From Akkermansiaceae bacterium UBA3385 (GTDB taxonomy: Bacteria; Verrucomicrobiota; Verrucomicrobiia; Verrucomicrobiales; Akkermansiaceae), in the NCBI GenBank assembly GCA_002358905.1, contig DEPT01000039.1, positions 1 to 9,598 on the forward strand: a stretch of 9,598 bases of DNA. Reading direction: 5' to 3'. A program made the translations under genes and the position numbers. Position 1 is the stretch's first letter; the number at the start of each line of letters is the position of its first letter. Shown piece after piece: positions 1 to 6,533 of this stretch. The notes beneath the pieces are model-generated. The model saw only the letters and a program-made list of their open reading frames with translations. It was not told where the DNA came from and searched no databases.

Positions 1-35
1 TACCTATTTTGGACAGCTATGCACACGAAGACAAG

Positions 36-71
36 AAAAAGCCGCCATGAGCAATGACGTCTCATGGCGGC
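36..71 (-). terminator. Rho-independent terminator of glnN
   Basis: Seen directly: an 11-bp perfect inverted repeat (GCCGCCATGAG at 41-51 and CTCATGGCGGC at 61-71) with a 9-base loop. On the minus strand it is followed by a run of five T (36-40 on the plus strand are A). It begins 22 bases after the glnN stop codon, the standard position and form of an intrinsic terminator. Confidence 0.9.
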
Positions 72-93
72 AGGATACAGAAAACAGGAGCAA

Positions 94-2199
94 TTACTTG
101 CTGTGGATGTTGAGCATCTCAGCATAGGTGGGAACCGGCCACAGGTCGGCATCCACCATGGTTTCGAGCTTATCCACAACCTCGCGGGCGGCCACCATGG
201 CAACACGCATGTGGGCGGGGTTACCCTCCGCAATGGCGGCGGACAAATCGCTGATGCGGTCGGGCAGCAGGTCGTAGAGAGCACCCACGGCCTCAGCCTT
301 GCCGGTGGCAGCCTTGAGCCCGGCGGAAATACCGGAAGCCTGAATGGCGGCCACAGTGTTGCAGATCTGGGTCATCTGCTCTTCCACGGCAGGCATGTAG
401 ATGGTCTGCAGCATGTTGAGACAGGTCTTTGCCTCAATATCGATAAGCTTCTCGTAGTTCTCAATCTGAATTTCCTTGCGAGCCAGCAGCTCAGCATTGG
501 AAAGCACGCCGTACTTCTGCATAAGCTCCAGCGTATCCGGGCGGGAAAGTACCTCCAGAGCCTCCGGTGTGGACTTGATGTTGGGCAGACCGCGGCGGGC
601 TGCTTCCTCCACCCATTCCTCGGAGTAACCGTTGCCGTTGAAGATGATACGGCTGTGAGCCGTAATCATCTCCGCAATAAGCTTCTTCACCTCGTCCTTG
701 AAAGCAGGAGTACCAGCCACGGGCTCCAGGCGTGTGGCCACTTCATCCAGCGATTCGGCCATGATGGTGTTCAGCACCGTCATGGGCCAGGCACAGGTCT
801 GGGAAGAACCGACACCACGGAACTCGAACTTATTGCCGGTAAAGGCGAAAGGAGATGTACGGTTGCGGTCAGTAGTATCCTTCGGCAGCTCCGGCAGGGT
901 GTCCACGCCCAGCTCCATGGTGGTCTTGGCGCAGGAAGACTTGGCACCGCCGTGCATAATCTGCTCCACGATGTCCGTGAGCTCATCCCCCAGGAAAATG
1001 CTCATGATGGCAGGCGGAGCTTCTGCCGCACCCAGGCGGTGGTCATTACCAGCCTTGGAGATGGAAGCGCGCAGCAGGTCAGCATGACGATCGATGCACT
1101 GAATGACGCTGGCCAGGAAAGTCAGGAAGAGCACATTGCTGTGCGGGGTCTTACCCGGGGAGAACAGGGAGCCGAGCTCCGGCGTGGAGAGCGACCAGTT
1201 GTTATGCTTGCCACTGCCGTTCACGGAACTGTAGGGTTTCTCGTGCAGCAAGCATACCAGATTGAACTTGAGAGCCTGGCGCTCCAGGATATCCATGATG
1301 AGCACATTGTGGTCCACGGCCACATTGCAGGGCTCAAAAAGCGGACAGATTTCGAACTGACCGGGAGCAGCCTCGTTATGGCGTGTCTTGGAGGGCACTC
1401 CGAGCGCCCACAGAGCGTGATCCACGGAAGTCATGAACTCCAGCACTCGCTCCTTGATGGAACCGAAATAGTGGTCTTCCATCTGCTGGTGTTTGGGCGG
1501 CAGACAGCCGAAAAGCGTGCGCCCTGTCTCGATAAGGTCGGGCCGCTGAATGTACAAATCGCGGTCGATGAGGAAATACTCCTGCTCGGCGCCCAGGTTA
1601 GTCTCCACCGTGCTGGGAGTGATTCCGAAACACGCCAGCACGCGCTTGGTCTGTGCCCCAACAGCTGCCATGGAGCGCAGCAGCGGGGTCTTCTTATCCA
1701 GAGCCTCTCCCGTGTAGGAGCAGAAGGCAGTCGGAATGCAGAGGGTCACCGTGCTGGCCGTGCGCTTGATGAATGCGGGGCTGGTAGGATCCCATGCGGT
1801 GTAGCCGCGTGCCTCGAATGTGGCACGGATACCGCCGCTGGGGAAGGAGGAAGCATCCGGCTCAGCCTGAATGAGGTTCTTGCCGGTGAACTCAAAAATC
1901 ATGCCGCCCTTGCCATCCGGCTCCACAAAGGAGTCGTGCTTCTCGGCCGTAGCATCGGAAAGGGGTTGGAACCAGTGCGTGTAGTGCGTAGCACCCTTGG
2001 AAAGAGCCCACACCTTCATGGCCTGGGCCACTTCATCCGCAATGCTCATATCAAGCTTGCCACCCATCTGGATGGTTTGCATCATCTTCTTGAAAGCGCT
2101 CTTGGAGAGATACTTCTCCATTGTCTTGATACCAAAGGTATCGCTTCCGTACAAAGCCTCAAGGGCTTCCATGGGGTTCATCGTGCTTTCTTCAGCCAT
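94..2199 (-). CDS. glnN: Type III glutamine synthetase
   Basis: Makes glutamine from glutamate, ammonia and ATP in the cytoplasm, the main entry of ammonia into organic nitrogen. At 701 aa it has the length of GSIII enzymes (about 700 aa) rather than GSI (about 450-470). Visible conserved blocks: GAEQEYF at 203-209 (catalytic-core glutamates), NEAAPGQFE at 275-283, NGSGKHNNWS at 327-336, and RNRTSPFAFTGNKFEFRG at 445-462. The start is the ATG at 2197-2199 (MAEESTMNP). No Shine-Dalgarno is visible before it. A second in-frame Met at residue 7 is possible but less likely. The gene stands alone, closed by the terminator at 36-71, and the 135 bases upstream to 2335 hold no convincing -35/-10 pair. 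A 751-codon antisense frame overlies it but is a composition artefact. Confidence 0.97.
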   Translation of the reverse strand: MAEESTMNPMEALEALYGSDTFGIKTMEKYLSKSAFKKMMQTIQMGGKLDMSIADEVAQAMKVWALSKGATHYTHWFQPLSDATAEKHDSFVEPDGKGGMIFEFTGKNLIQAEPDASSFPSGGIRATFEARGYTAWDPTSPAFIKRTASTVTLCIPTAFCSYTGEALDKKTPLLRSMAAVGAQTKRVLACFGITPSTVETNLGAEQEYFLIDRDLYIQRPDLIETGRTLFGCLPPKHQQMEDHYFGSIKERVLEFMTSVDHALWALGVPSKTRHNEAAPGQFEICPLFEPCNVAVDHNVLIMDILERQALKFNLVCLLHEKPYSSVNGSGKHNNWSLSTPELGSLFSPGKTPHSNVLFLTFLASVIQCIDRHADLLRASISKAGNDHRLGAAEAPPAIMSIFLGDELTDIVEQIMHGGAKSSCAKTTMELGVDTLPELPKDTTDRNRTSPFAFTGNKFEFRGVGSSQTCAWPMTVLNTIMAESLDEVATRLEPVAGTPAFKDEVKKLIAEMITAHSRIIFNGNGYSEEWVEEAARRGLPNIKSTPEALEVLSRPDTLELMQKYGVLSNAELLARKEIQIENYEKLIDIEAKTCLNMLQTIYMPAVEEQMTQICNTVAAIQASGISAGLKAATGKAEAVGALYDLLPDRISDLSAAIAEGNPAHMRVAMVAAREVVDKLETMVDADLWPVPTYAEMLNIHSK

Positions 2200-2334
2200 T
2201 GTGGTACACTGGTTGTCTCGTTACTGTGGCTGTGCCTATACGCCGCCACGCGCAGATTTTACTTATTTTCCACCCACATGTACAGCAAAATTTCCCGCAA
2301 ATATACGCGAAGCGGCTGAAAATAAAAGAATCCA

Positions 2335-2364
2335 TTGACTTCCCTGCCCCCCTCATTCCATACT
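2335..2364 (+). promoter_or_regulatory. Sigma70-type promoter for the small membrane protein gene
   Basis: TTGACT (2335-2340), an 18-base spacer, then CATACT (2359-2364, four of six consensus bases). The expected transcription start is about 2371, two bases before the ATG at 2373, so the transcript would be almost leaderless. Read by eye only. Confidence 0.5.
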
Positions 2365-2372
2365 CCTGGCTC

Positions 2373-2749
2373 ATGATACCCTTGGCAGACACAAGTTACC
2401 AGAGCGGCTCTCCGTATGGGTTGCGGGGCGTCATCATGGGCATGTTTCTGCTCGGGCGGCTGCGCTACAACGCCTGGGAGGATGACGCCGCCGGGGCTAC
2501 TATATGCTGGCTGCGGCGCTGGTGCTGGGGCTGCTGATTCTGTTTACCCTGCACATCTTGCAGGTGGACCTCCTGGAGCTGTTGCGCACCATCTACAAAC
2601 ACCCGGGTCTCAGATACCGCCACAGCTCATACAACGGGCTTCTCTTCCTCTCACTGGGGTGGATTGCCATTTCCTGGGGCATCGGCTACATGCTCGATAA
2701 GCTGTTCCACAGCCCTGCAGACGATGATGCGGAGGAAGCGGAAGGCTAA
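2373..2749 (+). CDS. Small two-helix membrane protein, apparently frameshifted
   Basis: Not a family I recognise. The first part reads from ATG 2373 and carries MGMFLLGRLRYNAWEDDAAG in a frame with G/C-rich third positions up to about 2495. Coding character then jumps to the -1 frame, from GGC at 2495 to the TAA at 2747-2749. That second part contains two likely membrane helices (MLAAALVLGLLILFTL and LLFLSLGWIAISWGIGYML) with a basic loop between them, and an acidic tail. One extra base in the GGGG run at 2493-2496 would join them into a protein of about 125 aa. Without it, the first frame stops at 2537 and the second has its own ATG only at 2504. This could be a real frameshift mutation or a sequencing or assembly error. 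Its stop overlaps the MFS stop tail to tail. Confidence 0.55.
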
Positions 2750-3942
2750 GCCACATGCCGCCGGTATGCGCGGCAGCCATAGAGCAGAAACAACCCTGCC
2801 CCGGCCAGATTCACCAGCGCTGCACACCAGAACGCCAGCCCGAAGCCAAATGCCTCCGCCAGCACCCCGCCCAGCAGCGTGCCGAGCCCCGCGCCTATAT
2901 CCCAGGAGACAAAGAGGGTGGAATTCGCCGTACCGCGTTCATCCTTGCTGCACATGTTGATGAACATGTTCTGCACCGCCGGGAAGAAATGCCCGTTGCC
3001 CAGGCCGCAGATGAGGGCCGAAACATACAGCGCCCACTCCTCATGCACCCCGGCAAAGAGCATATACCCCACCAGCCCCAGCAGCACACCCACCACTCCA
3101 TTCTGCACAATCTTGCCCTGCCTCAGCGTGCGGCTCCCGATGAGGCGCGAGGTGATGAGCCCCACCGAAAACAGCAGAAAGAAAAAGCCCATGCCATGCG
3201 TGATACCCAGCACCTGAATACTGTACAACGCCACATAGGTGGAAATAACCCCGTAGGCAAAAGCAAAGCAGATGGTGGATACCCCCTGGCTCCATCCGCG
3301 CCACAGCACCAGCCGGCGCCAGCTGAACGGCTTGCGCGGCAGCGGTCGCGGACGCCGCGGCAGCCGGGTCGACAGCGTCACCAGTAACCCCAGCACCGCC
3401 AGCACTACAGCCACCCACATCAGCAAATCAAAATCCGCCCAGGCCCCATACATAGCCAGCCCCACACTCGGCGCCAGCGCCGAAGCCACATTATTGCTCA
3501 ACCCATAGAAGCCGATACCTTCTGCCCGGCGGCTGAACGGCAGAGAATCCACCGCCACCGTGCTGTTTGCCACCGTAGTAGCGCCGAAAGGTGCACCATG
3601 CAGCGTGCGCACCACCGCAAAAGCCAGCAGACTCCCCGCCAGCAGATACGCCCCCGTACACACCGTGAACAGCAGATAACTGACCACCAGCACCACCATA
3701 CGCGGAAAACTATCCACCAGCCACCCGCTCACAAAACGCGCCAGCACCGCCGTGATACTATACCCCGCCAGCACCCAGCCGATAGTATCCTTATCCGCCC
3801 CGAACTCACTGCTCAGATACACCGGGAAAAGCGGCGTCATCACCATGAACGAAAAGAACAGCAGGAAATTCGCCACCCAGGCGCGCGTGTAATTCGCCGT
3901 CCACAAACGCGACTTCGGCAGTTCTGCTCCGGGAGTATCCAT
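2746..3942 (-). CDS. Major facilitator superfamily (MFS) transporter
   Basis: A secondary transporter of the inner membrane, 398 aa from the preferred start, with about 12 hydrophobic segments in two halves separated by a basic central loop (RLPRRPRPLPRK). The loop between helices 2 and 3 carries the MFS motif A form (GWLVDSFPRMVV). A motif B-like stretch, RTLHGAPFGATT, follows in helix 4. It resembles the sugar or drug efflux branch (AraJ/YfcJ-like), but the substrate cannot be read from the sequence. There are two candidate starts: ATG 3951 and ATG 3942 (MDTPGAE). The promoter's -10 box ends only two bases from ATG 3951, so a transcript beginning about seven bases downstream would exclude it; 3942 is preferred. 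The gene is monocistronic and converges with the small membrane gene, the stops sharing four bases. Confidence 0.9.
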   Translation of the reverse strand: MDTPGAELPKSRLWTANYTRAWVANFLLFFSFMVMTPLFPVYLSSEFGADKDTIGWVLAGYSITAVLARFVSGWLVDSFPRMVVLVVSYLLFTVCTGAYLLAGSLLAFAVVRTLHGAPFGATTVANSTVAVDSLPFSRRAEGIGFYGLSNNVASALAPSVGLAMYGAWADFDLLMWVAVVLAVLGLLVTLSTRLPRRPRPLPRKPFSWRRLVLWRGWSQGVSTICFAFAYGVISTYVALYSIQVLGITHGMGFFFLLFSVGLITSRLIGSRTLRQGKIVQNGVVGVLLGLVGYMLFAGVHEEWALYVSALICGLGNGHFFPAVQNMFINMCSKDERGTANSTLFVSWDIGAGLGTLLGGVLAEAFGFGLAFWCAALVNLAGAGLFLLYGCRAYRRHVA

Positions 3943-3953
3943 ATCTGGCATCA

Positions 3954-3982
3954 GTTATACGCTCATCCGCCGCGCGCGTCAA
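3954..3982 (-). promoter_or_regulatory. Sigma70-type promoter of the MFS gene
   Basis: On the minus strand: TTGACG (3982-3977), exactly 17 bases, then TATAAC (3959-3954). Each box matches five of six consensus bases. The predicted transcription start is about 3947, giving a leader of about five bases before ATG 3942 with no room for a Shine-Dalgarno. Confidence 0.75.
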
Positions 3983-4063
3983 TCCCCCAATAACGCCCCG
4001 CGGCCTCCTACATACAGATAACAAACCGCCCCACCGCGTTCAAACTACAGACAAAGCCCCCCG

Positions 4064-4106
4064 AAAGCGTGCAAATTTGCAATCGCACTGCAAAATTGCA
4101 CGCTTT
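4064..4106. repeat. 43-bp palindromic repeat, copy A (downstream of the ATPase gene)
   Basis: Outer arms AAAGCGTGCAA (4064-4074) and TTGCACGCTTT (4096-4106) pair perfectly. The stem continues inward for six more pairs after one A/A mismatch and closes on a seven-base loop at 4082-4088. It contains the perfect 12-base palindrome TGCAAATTTGCA at 4070-4081. It matches copy B (5420-5462) in 41 of 43 positions, in the same orientation. It ends 19 bases from the ATPase stop codon. On the plus strand it is followed by a T run, so it could also act as a terminator. Confidence 0.9.
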
Positions 4107-4125
4107 TTTATTCAAAACTATCCCC

Positions 4126-5364
4126 TTACATGGCAGATATCGGGAAAGCGTAATTACCTTTGCCCAAGGGGAACATCTCCATAGCAGAGCAAAGGACAAC
4201 ACCCGGCTTCAATTCCGCCTTGCCGAGAGGAATTGTGGCGGCAGCCCTTAAATCCGCCAGAGTGGGGCTACTGCTGCGTTTCACCTCCAGCGGGAAAATG
4301 CATCCATCCTGCTCTATGAGGAAATCCACCTCTGAGCCACGGCCATCACGGTAATAGCACATGCGGGGCATAATCCCCCGATTCGCAAAACTGCGGCACA
4401 ACTGGCCATACGCCCAGGTTTCCAGAATAGCACCGGCCATAGCCCCATTCTTCAACACCTCCGGCGATGTCCATCCGCACAGCCAGGCGCACAAGCCGGT
4501 ATCCATGAAGTATAACTTCGGACTTTTTGCCAGGCGTTTGGTTGTGTTGACATAATAGGGAGGCAGAAGATTAATGATGCCCGATGCCTCCAGAATGGAA
4601 ATCCACTGTTTCGCCGTGTTCACGGAAACATCCGCATCCTTGGCAATATCGCTATACACCAGCTGCTGCCCCGTCCGCGCGGCGGCAGATTTCATGAGCG
4701 CAACAAAAGCGCCACGGTCACCCACCTGCTTCAAAGATTGTACATCGCGTTCAAGATACGTCTGCAGATAAGCACTGAAAAATTGCTCTGCGCGGGTCGT
4801 CTCATCACACACCATCGCCGGATATCCTCCGCGCCAGATGCGCTCATAAAGCTCATTGATATTGCAGATACACCCCTTGCGGGCTCTCTCTTTCAAAGCC
4901 TCCGACTCCGTACTGAAAGGCCGGGTCTGACTATGACGGCCCACAATCTCATCCTGCGAGAACGTGTACAAATCCAGAATCCCGATGCGCCCTGCCAGCG
5001 TTTCACTGACACCCTGCATCAGATGAAAACGCTGTGACCCGGTCAGCCAATACATCCCCTTGCAGCCGGGGGATGCGTCAATCTTCATCTTCATGGCACG
5101 CATCAGCCCCGGTGCATATTGAATCTCATCAATGCACAAAGGCTCATCGTACCCCTCCAGGAAACCAATGGGGTCATCCTGAGCCTCCTTTGCCAGACGA
5201 TAGTCGTCCAAGGTAATATATTCCATACCCGGAGGAAGCAGACTCTTCAGCAAAGTCGACTTCCCCACCTGTCTGGCACCAGTCACAAGAACACAAGGAA
5301 AACTGCGGCTCAGCGCCAGCACCTCCTCAGCCATCGTTCGGGAATGTAGTCTATACTCACTCAT
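4126..5364 (-). CDS. AAA_14/DUF4143 ATPase with winged-helix and PD-(D/E)XK-like domains
   Basis: 412 aa from the chosen start. Domains in order: P-loop ATPase with Walker A GARQVGKST (29-37), Walker B LCIDEIQ (76-82) and the LTGSQRF sensor block (107-113); the GGYPAM motif (179-184) that opens DUF4143; a winged-helix-like segment (QQLVYSDIAKDADVSVNTAK, from about 233); then GSEVDFLIEQDG followed by FPLEVK, with E345, D347, E360 and K362 forming a PD-(D/E)XK-type nuclease signature. Members are widespread and often multicopy in bacterial and archaeal genomes, and their biological role is not established. The frame is open up to an ATG at 5415, but the ATG at 5364 (MSEYRL) fits family N-termini, and the longer version would translate through an inverted repeat and the promoter. 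The gene sits between repeat copies A and B. Confidence 0.92.
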   Translation of the reverse strand: MSEYRLHSRTMAEEVLALSRSFPCVLVTGARQVGKSTLLKSLLPPGMEYITLDDYRLAKEAQDDPIGFLEGYDEPLCIDEIQYAPGLMRAMKMKIDASPGCKGMYWLTGSQRFHLMQGVSETLAGRIGILDLYTFSQDEIVGRHSQTRPFSTESEALKERARKGCICNINELYERIWRGGYPAMVCDETTRAEQFFSAYLQTYLERDVQSLKQVGDRGAFVALMKSAAARTGQQLVYSDIAKDADVSVNTAKQWISILEASGIINLLPPYYVNTTKRLAKSPKLYFMDTGLCAWLCGWTSPEVLKNGAMAGAILETWAYGQLCRSFANRGIMPRMCYYRDGRGSEVDFLIEQDGCIFPLEVKRSSSPTLADLRAAATIPLGKAELKPGVVLCSAMEMFPLGKGNYAFPISAM

Positions 5365-5405
5365 GCAATTTTGCACTATTATTGCAAAATTGCACGGAAT
5401 TTCAA
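5364..5405 (-). promoter_or_regulatory. ATPase promoter with overlapping operator-like inverted repeat
   Basis: A perfect 12-bp inverted repeat, TGCAATTTTGCA (5364-5375) and TGCAAAATTGCA (5383-5394), is separated by seven bases. On the minus strand TTGAAA (5405-5400), 16 bases, then AATAAT (5383-5378) form a plausible promoter. The -10 box lies in the loop between the two arms, and the innermost base of the lower arm is the first base of the start codon. A dimer bound to the arms would cover the -10 box, so autoregulation is a reasonable inference. The binding protein is unknown; the ATPase's own winged helix is one candidate. Confidence 0.6.
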
Positions 5406-5419
5406 GCCAAATCATCTAA

Positions 5420-5462
5420 AAAGCGTGCAAATTTGCAATTGCACCGCAAAATTGCACGCTTT
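5420..5462. repeat. 43-bp palindromic repeat, copy B (upstream of the ATPase gene)
   Basis: Same structure as copy A (4064-4106), differing only at 5440 (T for C) and 5445 (C for T). It carries TGCAAATTTGCA at 5426-5437, with A runs before and T runs after, so it reads as a terminator-like hairpin on both strands. Identity with copy A stops close to the palindrome ends. With copy A it brackets the ATPase gene as a direct repeat with a period of 1356 bases. Confidence 0.9.
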
Positions 5463-5489
5463 TTACACCCTGACGCACTTCACTTCTCA

Positions 5490-5511
5490 CCGGCGGGCAA
5501 TTGCCCGCCGG
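5490..5511. repeat. 22-bp perfect palindrome
   Basis: The half-site CCGGCGGGCAA (5490-5500) is followed directly by its exact reverse complement (5501-5511), with no spacer. It lies 28 bases beyond repeat copy B. It could be a protein-binding site or a compact hairpin; no T run follows, so a terminator is unlikely. Confidence 0.85.
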
Positions 5512-5586
5512 CGCGTCTGCAATGGGAGCAGAACCGGGAAACAAGGCACGAGCGGAAGGCGGGGAAGGATGAATTATTTAACTTTT

Positions 5587-5679
5587 CCTGCCTGTCACGC
5601 CGTAGATTCATCGTAGGCGGACCTGCCTCGGCGTAGCTTTAGCGAAGCCGGACCTGTCTCGGCGTAGCTTTAACGAAGA
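5587..5679. repeat. 31-bp tandem repeat, two good units and one degenerate
   Basis: Unit 5618-5648 (starts CGGACCTGCCTCGGCGTAGC) and unit 5649-5679 differ at three positions out of 31. The preceding 31 bases (5587-5617) match at about 20 of 31 positions and look like a decayed unit. Each unit can fold weakly through CGGC...GCCG and GCTT...AAGC. This is intergenic repeat material of unknown role. Confidence 0.8.
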
Positions 5680-6032
5680 CGGAAAAAGAAAAGGATGGGC
5701 AATAAGTAGGGAGCGGCAAAATTTTGGATGGGCTCTTAGTGGAGGGGAATTTTCTGGGTAGCGGGGGTATCTGCGCAAAGCGGGCGCAGTTGGGCGGCAG
5801 AGCTACGCTCGCTGGCGGTTGGTTACCCGGCGGCTCGCCCAGGTTATGGGCGTGGCCGTGAAAATTAGAGGGAGCACTGTCTACGAACCAGCAAGACCAG
5901 CGTTTTTGTTTCAACATGAAGATATGTCAGAGGATGCCAATCCACATACTCTCGTAATTTCGCCCGATTAGAGGTTTTTTGCTCGATTTCATAGCATTAA
6001 TATGCTTGAATATCCTTGCAGGAACATATTTT

Positions 6033-6533
6033 ATGGCAAAAAAATACCAGCGGCAGTGGGAATACTCACTGGAACAGACAAAGCAATATGTCGAGCATCC
6101 CAAAGCCCCGGCAGATGGTTCTGCTCCGGCGTGGAAAGTATCCTCCCGCGGCAATCCTGATCACTTTGCCCTCTCGATGGACTTGAAGATGGTAAACGCG
6201 CTGTTCCAACCCTCGGAGCAGAAATACCACGCCCACGGATTGAAGTGCAATAAATATAACTACGCCTGTGCCTTGGTGCTGGAGGGGGAACGGATTCGCG
6301 GCATTGATTATTGTGAAGCAGCCCAGACCCGATTCTTCAATCGTGCCAGCCGTCTCGTCCCGGGTTGGCATGAAAACCTGTGTTTCTTCGATCCGAACGA
6401 AAACAGAATTGTCAACATCCATACAAAAGAGGGCTTTGAAACATTCGACCCTGTAGATTTGGATGATTTTCTCATCCGGACAACCAGGCATTGGAACATT
6501 GCAACACCGGAACAAAAGGAGGAACTACTGTGA
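6033..6533 (+). CDS. Uncharacterised 166-aa protein, first gene of a two-gene operon
   Basis: Soluble protein with no signal peptide or membrane segment. It starts MAKKYQRQWEYSLEQTK and has a conserved-looking C-terminal half: RIRGIDY (88-93), GWHENLCFFDPNENRIVNIH (111-130) and TKEGFETFDPVDLDDFLI (131-148). The His/Asn-rich middle recalls, loosely, small DUF6978-type proteins found next to DUF1828 genes, but I cannot confirm that family. ATG 6033 is chosen because AGGAA (6020-6024) precedes it by eight bases. The frame is open further up to a TTG at 5979, where the extra residues are hydrophobic and look like leader sequence. A small inverted repeat (AGCAT 5993-5997, ATGCT 6002-6006) overlaps a possible -10 box TAATAT (5998-6003), but no good -35 is visible. 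It overlaps the next gene by four bases. Confidence 0.75.
   Translation: MAKKYQRQWEYSLEQTKQYVEHPKAPADGSAPAWKVSSRGNPDHFALSMDLKMVNALFQPSEQKYHAHGLKCNKYNYACALVLEGERIRGIDYCEAAQTRFFNRASRLVPGWHENLCFFDPNENRIVNIHTKEGFETFDPVDLDDFLIRTTRHWNIATPEQKEELL
6517..6522 (+). promoter_or_regulatory. Strong Shine-Dalgarno that sets the start of the downstream gene
   Basis: AGGAGG seven bases before GTG 6530-6532, inside the last codons of the upstream gene. It selects the GTG over the TTG at 6491, which has no such site, and couples translation of the two genes through the GTGA overlap (6530-6533). Confidence 0.85.

Larger units (their letters stand above)
5466..5978. other. Repeat-rich intergenic region without a supported gene
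   Basis: About 500 bases between repeat copy B and the two-gene operon. It holds a 22-bp perfect palindrome (5490-5511), a 31-bp tandem repeat (5587-5679), and a small hairpin (CGCCCA 5836-5841 with TGGGCG 5847-5852). A 92-codon minus-strand frame at 5639-5917 is built partly of the tandem repeat, is proline-rich and resembles no protein I know, so I do not call it. Base composition shifts from GC-rich to AT-rich at about 5880. Confidence 0.6.

Noticed and set aside
64..2319. 751-codon open frame antisense to glnN
   Set aside because: glnN has unmistakable catalytic motifs over this whole stretch. The antisense frame is a by-product of its GC-rich codon use and reads as a low-quality His/Gly/Leu-rich protein.
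2200..2334. Sigma54 (-24/-12) promoter for glnN
   Set aside because: No GG-N10-GC arrangement of acceptable quality was found. TAAAAT- and TATATT-like -10 boxes exist but without a convincing -35.
2490..2500. Programmed -1 frameshifting
   Set aside because: The site is GGGG in a GCC-GGG-GCT context. It is not an X XXY YYZ heptamer, and the slipped tRNA would pair poorly.
2755..3387. 210-codon frame opposite the MFS gene
   Set aside because: Compositional shadow of a GC-rich membrane protein gene; Pro/Gln/His/Arg-rich with no recognisable domain.
5365..5415. ATPase start at ATG 5415
   Set aside because: The extra 17 residues would come from the promoter and inverted repeat, and family N-termini fit the ATG at 5364.
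4064..5462. Insertion sequence or CRISPR array reading of the repeats
   Set aside because: There is no transposase, no target-site duplication is evident at the outer edges, and only two 43-bp copies flank a gene rather than short regular spacers.
5639..5917. 92-codon minus-strand frame
   Set aside because: It overlaps the 31-bp tandem repeat, is proline-rich, has no Shine-Dalgarno and no family resemblance; more likely non-coding repeat region.
6491..6529. TTG start for the DUF1828-like gene
   Set aside because: No ribosome-binding site, and a long overlap with the upstream gene; GTG 6530 has AGGAGG at seven bases.
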